Program-made: the position numbers and the translations under genes
In this document: positions 12,894 through 20,530 of the stretch, one piece after another
How positions within the stretch are numbered: the first letter of the stretch is position 1
Layout of the letters: each line of letters begins with the position of its first letter
The notes under the pieces: generated by a model
Told to the model about the DNA's origin: nothing
The model's database searches: none
Seen by the model: the letters and a program-made list of their open reading frames with translations, nothing else
NCBI GenBank assembly: GCA_001689485.1
Contig: LUJQ01000006.1
Location: 1 to 26,324 of the forward strand
Direction of reading: 5' to 3'
DNA length: 26,324 bases
From: Bacteroidales bacterium M6
Lineage (GTDB): Bacteria; Bacteroidota; Bacteroidia; Bacteroidales; Muribaculaceae

Positions 12894-13241
12894 ATGGAAC
12901 TACAAGGAAAATGTATCGCCACTTTGCCTACGGAGAGTGGCACAAGCAAGAGCGGCAACGCTTGGCAAAAACAGAACTTCGTTATCGAAACCGCAGGTCA
13001 GTACCCGAAAAAAGTGTGCTTTCAACTTTTCGGGGATAAGGTAAACGACTGCCCGAATGTCGGCGAGGAAGTCAAAGTATCGTTTGACGCGGAAAGCCGC
13101 GAATGGAACGGCAAGTGGTTCACGCAGCTCAACGCTTGGAAAGTGGAGCGACAGCAGACAGCCCAGCCCGCACCTCAGCAGCCCGTCTATCCGCAGGCGG
13201 CACCGGCGACACCTCCGGCAGACGAACAACTCCCATTTTAA
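12894..13241 (+). CDS. SSB-like DUF3127 protein (115 aa)
   Basis: OB-fold-like protein of the DUF3127 family of Bacteroidetes: MELQGKCIATLPTESGTSKS, NAWQKQNFVIETAGQYPKKV and KVSFDAESREWNGKWFTQLN make the beta barrel (to about residue 82). A Pro/Gln/Ala-rich linker then leads to the acidic tip DEQLPF, mimicking the DDDIPF tip of SSB that recruits replication partners. Likely the phage single-stranded-DNA-binding protein. Six nt after the HNH gene, so co-transcribed with it. Confidence 0.85.
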   Translation: MELQGKCIATLPTESGTSKSGNAWQKQNFVIETAGQYPKKVCFQLFGDKVNDCPNVGEEVKVSFDAESREWNGKWFTQLNAWKVERQQTAQPAPQQPVYPQAAPATPPADEQLPF

Positions 13242-13296
13242 CTTAAAGTTTAATTGCAAGAAATATTGCATATTTCACTTTATATATTTATATTTG
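13242..13296 (+). promoter_or_regulatory. Bacteroidetes-type promoter with CTTAAAGTT element
   Basis: CTTAAAGTT (13242-13250) starts right after the SSB-like stop codon. TTG (13266-13268), a 20-nt spacer and TATATTTG (13289-13296) follow. The 9-mer is 47 nt upstream of the -7 box. Transcription would begin near the first hairpin of the leader at 13302. Confidence 0.76.
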
Positions 13297-13301
13297 CATT
13301 G

Positions 13302-13390
13302 TGAAATGTGTAAGATTTCAGTCTAAGATATTATTGGCTCAAATGAGTAATACGTTGCTTGCACCTGCGTATGAAAGTTTGAGCCTTTTC
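13302..13390 (+). promoter_or_regulatory. Kissing-loop leader RNA, copy 2
   Basis: Hairpin 1: TGAAAT/ATTTCA (13302-13307/13315-13320) with 7-nt loop GTGTAAG. Hairpin 2: GGCTCAAA/TTTGAGCC (13336-13343/13378-13385), then ATACG/CGTAT (13350-13354/13368-13372) and, past a G-U and a mismatch, G-C closing a 7-nt loop CTTGCAC (13358-13364). The loops pair over 7 nt with one G-U. Compared with the copy at 5545, loop positions 4 and 5 change on both sides with pairing kept. A U-tract (TTTTCTTT, 13386-13393) follows just ahead of the ATG at 13399. Confidence 0.75.
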
Positions 13391-13398
13391 TTTAACGA

Positions 13399-13923
13399 AT
13401 GGTAGAAAAGAGATGTTTTAAGTGTGGTGAGATTAAACCTTTATCAGAGTTTTATAAGCACTCTCGAATGGCAGATGGGCACTTGAACAAGTGTAAAGAA
13501 TGTACTAAAAAGGATGTGAAACGAGATTATGAACGGAAGTCTCAAGATGAAACGTGGTTAGAAAAGGAGCGAGCAAGAGGCAGAGAGAAATATAGCAGAT
13601 TGGGGTATGTAAACTCTTTTAATAAAACTCGCGCTCTTTGTCCCGAAGAGGCAAATATCACAAAACGCTTACGCCGGTTGGGGTTATGGGTTAAAGGGAA
13701 AGAAGCGCACCATTGGAATTACAATTTCCCACGGTCGATAATCTTGCTGTCTCGCAAGGCTCACCACCGCATACACACGATGCTCAGAGTGAATTACGAG
13801 GATAAGTATTGCTACACCTTAGATGGTCAACGTATCGAGACCGAGGAGCAAGCAAAATCAATTTTTAGCAACATTCTTGCTGGATTTGGCATGTATGAGC
13901 CTATTGAGGTTCTAAATATCTAG
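13399..13923 (+). CDS. HNH-type endonuclease-like zinc protein (174 aa)
   Basis: The N-terminus is a CxxC-type finger (RCFKCGEIKPLSEFYKHSRM ending CKEC, residues 4-34), common at the front of phage HNH proteins. After a charged helix, EAHHWNYNF and LSRKAHHRIH (about residues 110-134) supply His residues of a diverged HNH/beta-beta-alpha-metal site. A short C-terminal part follows. Last plus-strand gene before the terminator. Could be a homing-type nuclease or a phage-useful HNH protein. Confidence 0.8.
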   Translation: MVEKRCFKCGEIKPLSEFYKHSRMADGHLNKCKECTKKDVKRDYERKSQDETWLEKERARGREKYSRLGYVNSFNKTRALCPEEANITKRLRRLGLWVKGKEAHHWNYNFPRSIILLSRKAHHRIHTMLRVNYEDKYCYTLDGQRIETEEQAKSIFSNILAGFGMYEPIEVLNI

Positions 13924-13950
13924 CATCTTTCAGTTGAAAGAGTGTAATCG

Positions 13951-13988
13951 AAGGGCGCAGGGACTTGAATCCTTGCGCCCTTTGATTT
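13951..13988 (+). terminator. Intrinsic terminator between convergent units
   Basis: AAGGGCGCA-GG (13951-13961) pairs with CCTTGCGCCCTT (13971-13982) with a single bulge, around a 9-nt loop, followed by TTTGATTT. It lies in the 78-nt gap between the plus-strand HNH gene and the minus-strand tail gene. On the minus strand the trailing bases are less T-rich, so it may work mainly for the plus strand. Confidence 0.8.
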
Positions 13989-14001
13989 CCTATCGCCTGA
14001 G

Positions 14002-17000
14002 TCACATTTGGCTCCAAGAGCTTCCACCGTTGGTTGATTTCTCTATGCCAGATGTTGTCACGCGAAATATGACACTTCCGGCCCTCACAACAACTTTATC
14101 CTTGTTCACAAGGAATCCAATCTTGTCCCAGACTGACAAAAAGCCGTCATTACCCAGCACTGTGGTGGATTCAAAGGCATTATAGGCTGTGCCATCGATT
14201 GTCACAGATGCTGTTCTGATATAATATCCCCCCGCGTCTTTTTCTTGGGCCACAAGAGAAGCCTCAATGAAATAGCTCCCTCCTTTGATGTTGCTTGAGG
14301 GAACATACAGGGATTTCAGTTCGGCCACATAGATGCTGCCTGACTTCTTCTTAAAATTGGCATGGCTGACATCTGTTGGGACATAGGTTTTTGTGCCGTC
14401 ATTATTGAAGTAGCCCAGCCGGAATCGCGCGCGGCCTTCCAAGGGATGGAGCGTTTGCCCCGCGATGCTTGTGTCAATCTCAATGGCGCAATTCCGCAAT
14501 GTGATGTTGGCCCCGGGGGTAAGCTCTCCCGGGATGTTGTAGAGATACGTTCCAGACTCAACTATGGCCCACCAATAATATGTGACAGTGTCTATGGTCC
14601 CTGGCATCCCGTTTATCCCGGGAGTCATTATGGTCTCTATGCGGCTTTTCAACTGCAATTGACATGAGATGTAGCCGTTGGCCGCAATTGCTATATTTGC
14701 CGCGTCAATGTTGATGTCATCCCCCACGGAGGCATTGGAAACCTTGAGTCGCTGCTTTCCATCGCTATCGTTGAGAACGAGACCGTCTTTGTTCAACACG
14801 ACAGAATCTCCAACCTCGACCACGTCCTGGGCGAAGCGGATTGTGTTGTTAGAGAAATAGGCACTGCCGTCATGTCGAATCGCAGCGGTCGCAGCGGTCG
14901 CAGATGGGTCGCGGAGAGGGTTCCCCAAATCAGCCATGTCTCCACCGGCCCATATGGCGATGCCGCCACGGGCCTCATCTGAATTATCCACGAGTCCACA
15001 TAGTCCGGCTGTTGTCTTCTGCTCCAACGTGTCCGGGTCTGTCTGAGTACCAACCTTTATCAAAGAGGTCAACACAAGGCCGCCGTCAACTACGGTAGAC
15101 TCCGCGAGAGCCTTGGTGAGATAGTCGAAATCATCCGGTGCCGGAGTCCACTCCGTGGCGACATTTCCAGCTTCCAGCTTCAAATCATACAATTCAATGT
15201 CAGTCCACACAACAGGGCTTTGGATGTAGAAGCATACCGCGTATGCCACATCGCTGTCAGGCGATTTTGCGATTTTTAGTGGAATCTCATGCCTTGTGGC
15301 CACAGGGCTTAACGCGACAATATGCTGGTCAGACAGATAGTCGGATTGGCTTGGGCTGCGGAGCTGTATTGAAAGGCTGACCGGAGTGCGGCCCGCTTTC
15401 GCACGGAACGACAATGTGTATGGTTGACCATACTTCACGCTTCCGTCCACAAGAGGGTAATATATCAACTGCCATCCGGTTTCGGGGGTCTCTGCCTTGT
15501 TGACCACCCAAAGGCCCTTTGTCAAGGTGCTGCGGACGGCAACAAACTCCCCGGTGCTTTTGATAGGCTCGCCTGTCTCTTCATCCACACCTCCGGGTCT
15601 GGCAGGGAAAGACATTCCCCACATCCGAGTGCCTTGGTTTGTGTTGCGCAGCAGGTTGACACCACCTACCATCAGGCCACTTGCATCAGTCAGCACAGGA
15701 ATCCTTTCCTTGTCAAGAATCGTGGATCCAACACTTGCTCCATCATGCAACGTCAACGACAGCGCGGTCGCATTGTCTGGCACTGGCCCAATTTCTATGC
15801 TGTCAGTGCCTCCGTTGGGAGAAGCCAGGACATCTTGGATGTTGGTGCCTTCAAAGCTGTACCTCAGCCACATTTCTGTCGTAGGTCGCCTTCCTAATGA
15901 GTCCACCCTGTATTTTGTTACCTTTATGAACTGCGAGGAAAGAGTCCCGTCCACGTTTTTAGTGATGTTGTTGGCAGACATCCCAAGTTCATATAGCACC
16001 GCTGATTCCCCCTCTTTCCCGGGGACAACCTTATAAAGCGAGAATGTGGCGTGCAAATCTGAATATCCCTCCTTGGAGGCCGTAATCTCCACTGACGCAG
16101 CAGAAACCCCCTCCTCGATTCCAAACACCTTCAGAAGGCCGCCGACATCCATGCTCGCGATACATCCTTTGAGTTCAAGGTTGAACGTCCAACCCGTTTG
16201 CGCGACTCCGTTTTGGTAAATATTGACATATGTCTGTGCGGGGAGGCCAGACAGGACTTTGCCGGAGGAATCACAGGCAAGGCCCTGAATCTCATTGGAT
16301 AGGTCTATTATGGCTGGAGAAACGAACCCGGCAGAATCTTTTATGAAGTCGGCTATCGGTTTGTCCCCGATTGTCGACTCAGCATTCAAGCGTCCCTTGA
16401 TGTTGAGCTGCCCGTTTACATATTCAACATATCCGTTTTCGTCTCCTATGTAGAATCGAGGTTTGCCTCCATACATCCCGACCTGTCTGCCGACAAAGTA
16501 ATATTCCCGACCCTCAGCCGAGACATCGTTAAGCCCCTCGATGAACCGCTCATATCCGCCATTCACCACATCCCGGACGATGACGAATTGGCGCGTTGGG
16601 TCGGAAGTGTTGCCCCATTGAACAACAATGTCCCCCTCCATCGGCTGGTCATCGCCATCGGAGTAATCTCCTGTGAGGACTATGTAGTTCTCTCCCAAAT
16701 CAATCACTTCGCGCTTGTAATATCTCACTGTTTTTTCGTAATCGGAAGAAAAACGGGTGCAATAGCCGATGTCGTTGGGATGGAACAGGTTCGCCACCGT
16801 GCCGTTTTTCTGGTCGAAATAACACACAAAGTCTCCTTGGTCATCCGTCACCACACGCGATACCTCTATGGCTGCGGCAGATTCCACCACCATCCCACCT
16901 CGGGCTGATATTTGATTTATGACAAGGTTGTTTATCTGCAAGTCTTTGCGAACATTTATTTTGTCGGCCTCCATCACCCACGAACCACTCGCATCCCGGA

Positions 17001-19497
17001 AAAATCCCCAGCCCGCGCCGCCCACCAGCCCCTGTCGGAAGCCCAGGGATGTCAGCAAGGAAGCGAACTCCGTAGGCGACACGCTCCTCTCAGGGATGCC
17101 GTCCTTTCGCATGTACAATTTGTCCCCCACCAGACGTATAAGCTGCTCGATGTTTGACAAAGAGCCAAGCTGGCGACTGATTGAGCTGACCTCTCCGCTC
17201 AACGTCGCGACCGGATTTGCGACAGTCTCATACTTGTCGCTGAGAATCACCTCAACATCTGGAATCAACCCGGCATTTTCACTTGTGGGTTCGTTCCAGG
17301 TGTATGTGATAGACTGGAGGTACAATGTCTCATATGCGCCTTCCGTGTCAACCTCATTGATGACGAAACGCTTATCAGCCAGGCGTACTGATGAGCCGAC
17401 CTGCAACTGGTCTATCAGCGCGTTCGCCCTCCCGCCCTCGGCGGCCCTCACTTTGTCAAGGCTGACAACCCATGTCGGCTTTATGTCGCAGACTTCGCGC
17501 AACAGGTCTGCCTTGTAGTTGTCAAGATCTTCTTCCGCCCATAAGACATAAGCGTGGGGCAAATCTATCCCAGTAAAATAGAAATAATCACCGGGCATGC
17601 CTTGTCGCATTGTCGACGGGACATAAGTCCCCTGGCTTTCGAGGTCGGCCTCGCTTTTGGCCAAAGTCAGTTTCCAATATGACTGATATACAAATCCAAT
17701 GCCATCCTCCTTTGTCGCAAACGACTTCGTGGTGTCAAGCTCTGGCATTTTGGTTATGACAAACTCATAATCCTCGCTTGTCGACAACATCCCGGATGAG
17801 AATACCACTTTTGCATCATTGCCAAGATGGTCGCCAAGAATCGGCCCCCACACCCTTCCCGCATATTGGCCATCCGACTCACCGCTTTCTTTGGATGTGG
17901 CCCAGATGTTCTTTATCCAGATGTTGAAAGTGTTTCGCCAGCGGGCTTCCGACACGGCGGCACTGGTGGCCACGACACCAGGGACAGTCGCAATGATTGA
18001 TATTGGCTCATTGTAGTTGTTTTTCACCTTGACAGTGAGGTCATAATAATAGTCGCCAGCCGGAATCCCCACGGCAGGCACCGTCAACACAGGAGCATTG
18101 CGGGTGTAAACCCGGAAATCTACGCTGACAAGCTGGGCGAACTCCGAAAAGTCCCCTCTTGTGCCATCAATATAATCTATCACCCCTTGCAGGTTTACAT
18201 TCCTGGCCTCAAGATTCACCTTTCGGCCTGTCTCAACAGAAAAAGGCACCCGGGTCACAATGCTCAATGACACTGTTTCTCCAGCAAGCACATATTGGCT
18301 CCACACGGCCCCGCCTTGCAGGTCATAAAGTTGGCTCTCAGAATCGGTGGATGCCGCGACATCGTCACTCAACACCTCTTCCACCGCCACAACCTGGTCT
18401 ATGCGGCCGATGTCTTCCTTGAAGAAAGTTGGATGGTCTGCACTTCTGACACCTTGGATTGTCGGATATATCTCCTCGTTATTGTCAAGCCCATCAAGAA
18501 GGGGGCCGTAACGGTTTATCGAAACATCATCCTTGACATATTCCACGGGATTGAACTTGTTATCGGTGTAACCTTTTTTCCAGGCCCAAGGCGCATATGC
18601 GTCTTCCATTTTGGTGGAGCCTCCGTAGTGGCGCGCTTTCCACCCCTGTATATAGGAGCGGAAAGTCGCTCCTCGAAGCTCCGAGAAGTATATGCTGGCA
18701 AGTTCAGGCACCCAATCAGGGTCAGCGGGAAAGCTGTCGTTTTGGGAGTCGACCTCTTTGAAGTACCTATAAGGAATATTTGTGTCACCTCCTCGGCCAA
18801 GAAGCATATTGCGTATTTCCTCGCTCTGCACCTGACGCTTCACTTTCAACAGGCCGCCTTCAAACCCGTACTCAAATATGTGTGACATCTGGCTTGACGA
18901 ATAGCCCACTCTTATGACATATTTGTCATAAGAACCATTTGGATCGATGCTCCACCTTACACCATATAACTCATAAAGCTTTATGAGCAAATCCCACATG
19001 TATGTGTAGTCTATCTGTATGTTTGTCGGCTCAGACTTGTACCTCCATTCGGGGTTTAAGTCTATCACGATGCTGTCGCCATAATAGTATCTCAACACCT
19101 TGGCATACAGGCCACAGAACTCCTTAAGGTTCAGATTTATTGAGACTGTGTATTTGTCCGCGCTTACAGTTCCGGCTTCGACCTCCATTATGGAAAACAT
19201 CGGCCAACGCTTGAGCTGATATATGACCCAGTGCTGGAATGTAAGGTCTATTGTCGAGTTTAGGCTTGTGTTTTCTTTTGCACCCTGCGGCTTACGCAGC
19301 GGCATAATGTATTTCTCTCCTCGAAAGACAACTTCCCAATCCTGTGAGAAGTCCGGAGTAATGTCCCCATCAATTTTTACTTGGGTGGTGATGTTTTTCT
19401 CACCCATGTCGGCAAGGTTTACCGTCGCATGGGAGAGAGTGGCATATTGTTTCCCGTCTATCTTCGGGAAATTAAGCTCTTGAATTGCGGGTATCAA
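14002..19497 (-). CDS. Giant tail-tip / receptor-binding tail protein (1831 aa)
   Basis: A single intact frame. The N-terminal about 300 residues (MIPAIQELNFPKIDGKQYAT onward, with DLLIKLYELYGVRWSIDPNG) resemble the tail-hub/prophage-tail proteins of Bacteroidales phages. About 600-790 carry a beta-rich region. At about 825 GWGFFRDASGSWVMEADKIN begins a region typical of such fibres, with YGGKPRFYIGDENGYVEYVN further on. About 1110-1180 is Ig-like. About 1280-1440 (from NLLRNTNQG to NVATEWTPAPDD) resembles a carbohydrate-binding module of the CBM_4_9 type. From about 1546 an adhesin-like stretch (SAYFSNNTIRFAQDVVEVGD) leads to the C-terminal head. Its likely job is host recognition and tail-tip assembly. 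Last gene of the minus-strand unit. Confidence 0.87.
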   Translation of the reverse strand: MIPAIQELNFPKIDGKQYATLSHATVNLADMGEKNITTQVKIDGDITPDFSQDWEVVFRGEKYIMPLRKPQGAKENTSLNSTIDLTFQHWVIYQLKRWPMFSIMEVEAGTVSADKYTVSINLNLKEFCGLYAKVLRYYYGDSIVIDLNPEWRYKSEPTNIQIDYTYMWDLLIKLYELYGVRWSIDPNGSYDKYVIRVGYSSSQMSHIFEYGFEGGLLKVKRQVQSEEIRNMLLGRGGDTNIPYRYFKEVDSQNDSFPADPDWVPELASIYFSELRGATFRSYIQGWKARHYGGSTKMEDAYAPWAWKKGYTDNKFNPVEYVKDDVSINRYGPLLDGLDNNEEIYPTIQGVRSADHPTFFKEDIGRIDQVVAVEEVLSDDVAASTDSESQLYDLQGGAVWSQYVLAGETVSLSIVTRVPFSVETGRKVNLEARNVNLQGVIDYIDGTRGDFSEFAQLVSVDFRVYTRNAPVLTVPAVGIPAGDYYYDLTVKVKNNYNEPISIIATVPGVVATSAAVSEARWRNTFNIWIKNIWATSKESGESDGQYAGRVWGPILGDHLGNDAKVVFSSGMLSTSEDYEFVITKMPELDTTKSFATKEDGIGFVYQSYWKLTLAKSEADLESQGTYVPSTMRQGMPGDYFYFTGIDLPHAYVLWAEEDLDNYKADLLREVCDIKPTWVVSLDKVRAAEGGRANALIDQLQVGSSVRLADKRFVINEVDTEGAYETLYLQSITYTWNEPTSENAGLIPDVEVILSDKYETVANPVATLSGEVSSISRQLGSLSNIEQLIRLVGDKLYMRKDGIPERSVSPTEFASLLTSLGFRQGLVGGAGWGFFRDASGSWVMEADKINVRKDLQINNLVINQISARGGMVVESAAAIEVSRVVTDDQGDFVCYFDQKNGTVANLFHPNDIGYCTRFSSDYEKTVRYYKREVIDLGENYIVLTGDYSDGDDQPMEGDIVVQWGNTSDPTRQFVIVRDVVNGGYERFIEGLNDVSAEGREYYFVGRQVGMYGGKPRFYIGDENGYVEYVNGQLNIKGRLNAESTIGDKPIADFIKDSAGFVSPAIIDLSNEIQGLACDSSGKVLSGLPAQTYVNIYQNGVAQTGWTFNLELKGCIASMDVGGLLKVFGIEEGVSAASVEITASKEGYSDLHATFSLYKVVPGKEGESAVLYELGMSANNITKNVDGTLSSQFIKVTKYRVDSLGRRPTTEMWLRYSFEGTNIQDVLASPNGGTDSIEIGPVPDNATALSLTLHDGASVGSTILDKERIPVLTDASGLMVGGVNLLRNTNQGTRMWGMSFPARPGGVDEETGEPIKSTGEFVAVRSTLTKGLWVVNKAETPETGWQLIYYPLVDGSVKYGQPYTLSFRAKAGRTPVSLSIQLRSPSQSDYLSDQHIVALSPVATRHEIPLKIAKSPDSDVAYAVCFYIQSPVVWTDIELYDLKLEAGNVATEWTPAPDDFDYLTKALAESTVVDGGLVLTSLIKVGTQTDPDTLEQKTTAGLCGLVDNSDEARGGIAIWAGGDMADLGNPLRDPSATAATAAIRHDGSAYFSNNTIRFAQDVVEVGDSVVLNKDGLVLNDSDGKQRLKVSNASVGDDINIDAANIAIAANGYISCQLQLKSRIETIMTPGINGMPGTIDTVTYYWWAIVESGTYLYNIPGELTPGANITLRNCAIEIDTSIAGQTLHPLEGRARFRLGYFNNDGTKTYVPTDVSHANFKKKSGSIYVAELKSLYVPSSNIKGGSYFIEASLVAQEKDAGGYYIRTASVTIDGTAYNAFESTTVLGNDGFLSVWDKIGFLVNKDKVVVRAGSVIFRVTTSGIEKSTNGGSSWSQM

Positions 19498-19532
19498 TCT
19501 TCTTCATAGGTGTAGGCTCTTGGCTCAAAAGA

Positions 19533-20030
19533 TTAAACACTCAAATTGAAATCACACAGCGTCGGGTCGCTGACGTGGATTGTAAGCGGTATCACAACAC
19601 AATCCATGACGCTGCCGTCCTGTCTGCGGTAAAAATCATTGCTGTCAACTTCGGAGATAATCTCAGGGACACCAACGATTTTATTGCGCATACGGTCATC
19701 GTAGAGCGTAACGGTCTTGCAACGCTTTATGTCGCTCCCTGCTTTCCTCTCACGCACCGCATCGTTCCATGCCTTTATCTTGGCATTGGCGTTGACAAGG
19801 TTCTTGTTGGGAGTCTCGATAAGGAACTCTATCTTGTAATCAAACTCATCATCGACCGTGCGCGGGTCTTCATGCACCCCCGCCTCCTCGATATAGCTCG
19901 ATTTGTCTCGTTTCTTTTCCGGCGGAGCGAAGTGTTTTTTATCATCACCGTTTCCCATGACGATAAAGCCCCAACCCTCGTAGGTGTCGAGAATCTGACC
20001 GTTCTCTATTTGTATTCGGGCGGTAATCAT
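19533..20030 (-). CDS. Tail-associated hypothetical protein (165 aa)
   Basis: MITARIQIENGQILDTYEGW, then RTVDDEFDYKIEFLIE, NANAKIKAWNDAV and the end LTIHVSDPTLCDFNLSV form a sequence I recall from Bacteroidales prophages, normally immediately upstream of the big tail protein, as here (35 nt away). Position and beta-rich content suggest a distal-tail-type or adaptor component, an inference. It overlaps the upstream gene by 4 nt. Confidence 0.8.
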   Translation of the reverse strand: MITARIQIENGQILDTYEGWGFIVMGNGDDKKHFAPPEKKRDKSSYIEEAGVHEDPRTVDDEFDYKIEFLIETPNKNLVNANAKIKAWNDAVRERKAGSDIKRCKTVTLYDDRMRNKIVGVPEIISEVDSNDFYRRQDGSVMDCVVIPLTIHVSDPTLCDFNLSV

Positions 20031-20518
20031 ACGTCAAGGAGTTTTATTATGTGCTGGATAAACTCACAGTTATCAGCGACTACATAATCGATACTATTGT
20101 TGCCTTCATCTGTCACATAGAGCGGGACTTTGATGGGAGGATTGTTGGGCTGGTCGCAACTTATGGCCATATTGCATCCGTTGGCAAAGTACAGCATCGG
20201 TATCACGGCATTGTCATAATCCATCGCCACCTTGATTGTCCCCTTGCAGTTGTGGAAGATATAGACCTGCTTCTCGCCAAACACCTCGCCGTTGAAAGTC
20301 CGGCCCACGAACACGCCTTTGTCCTCACAGTCGGAAAACTCGCTGTGCAAGAAGTCAAGCGAGGGAAACATTTGCTCCATACACCAGTCAGGGTTGGCGA
20401 CATAATAATCCACAAGCTGATCGCGGTCGCAGCCTCGCATAAACCCATAGCCCTCGGCACAAATACCTCTTTGCCGGGCCTCTCGCATAAGTTTGTTTTT
20501 GATTTCTGTGTCTGTCAT
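20027..20518 (-). CDS. Phage structural-module hypothetical protein (163 aa)
   Basis: EIKNKLMREARQRGICAEGY, NPDWCMEQMFPSLDFL, then KQVYIFHNCKGTIKVAMDYD with IPMLYFANGC identify an uncharacterised family found between portal and tail genes of Bacteroidales phages. The second half looks like short parallel beta strands. No enzymatic motif. Twelve nt downstream of the portal gene, ATGA overlap with the next one. A head-tail or tail-tip component is likely only by position. Confidence 0.8.
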   Translation of the reverse strand: MTDTEIKNKLMREARQRGICAEGYGFMRGCDRDQLVDYYVANPDWCMEQMFPSLDFLHSEFSDCEDKGVFVGRTFNGEVFGEKQVYIFHNCKGTIKVAMDYDNAVIPMLYFANGCNMAISCDQPNNPPIKVPLYVTDEGNNSIDYVVADNCEFIQHIIKLLDV

Positions 20519-20530
20519 AATGTCTGTTTA

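Noticed and set aside
4976..13949. 13-nt identity AAAGAGTGTAATC at 4976 and 13937
   Set aside because: A few 13-nt matches are expected by chance in a window of this size and nothing else around them is shared.
13960..13980. tRNA 3'-end-like piece (GACTTGAATCC) in the convergent gap
   Set aside because: No cloverleaf can be built around it. It is the loop and arm of the terminator hairpin.
13934..14185. Plus-strand 83-codon frame over the terminator
   Set aside because: It runs through the terminator hairpin and then antisense to the tail gene end.
14362..19483. Many plus-strand open frames of 60-200 codons opposite the tail gene
   Set aside because: They lie antisense to one intact 1831-codon frame, lack overlaps or initiation regions typical of this genome, and read as low-complexity shadow translations.
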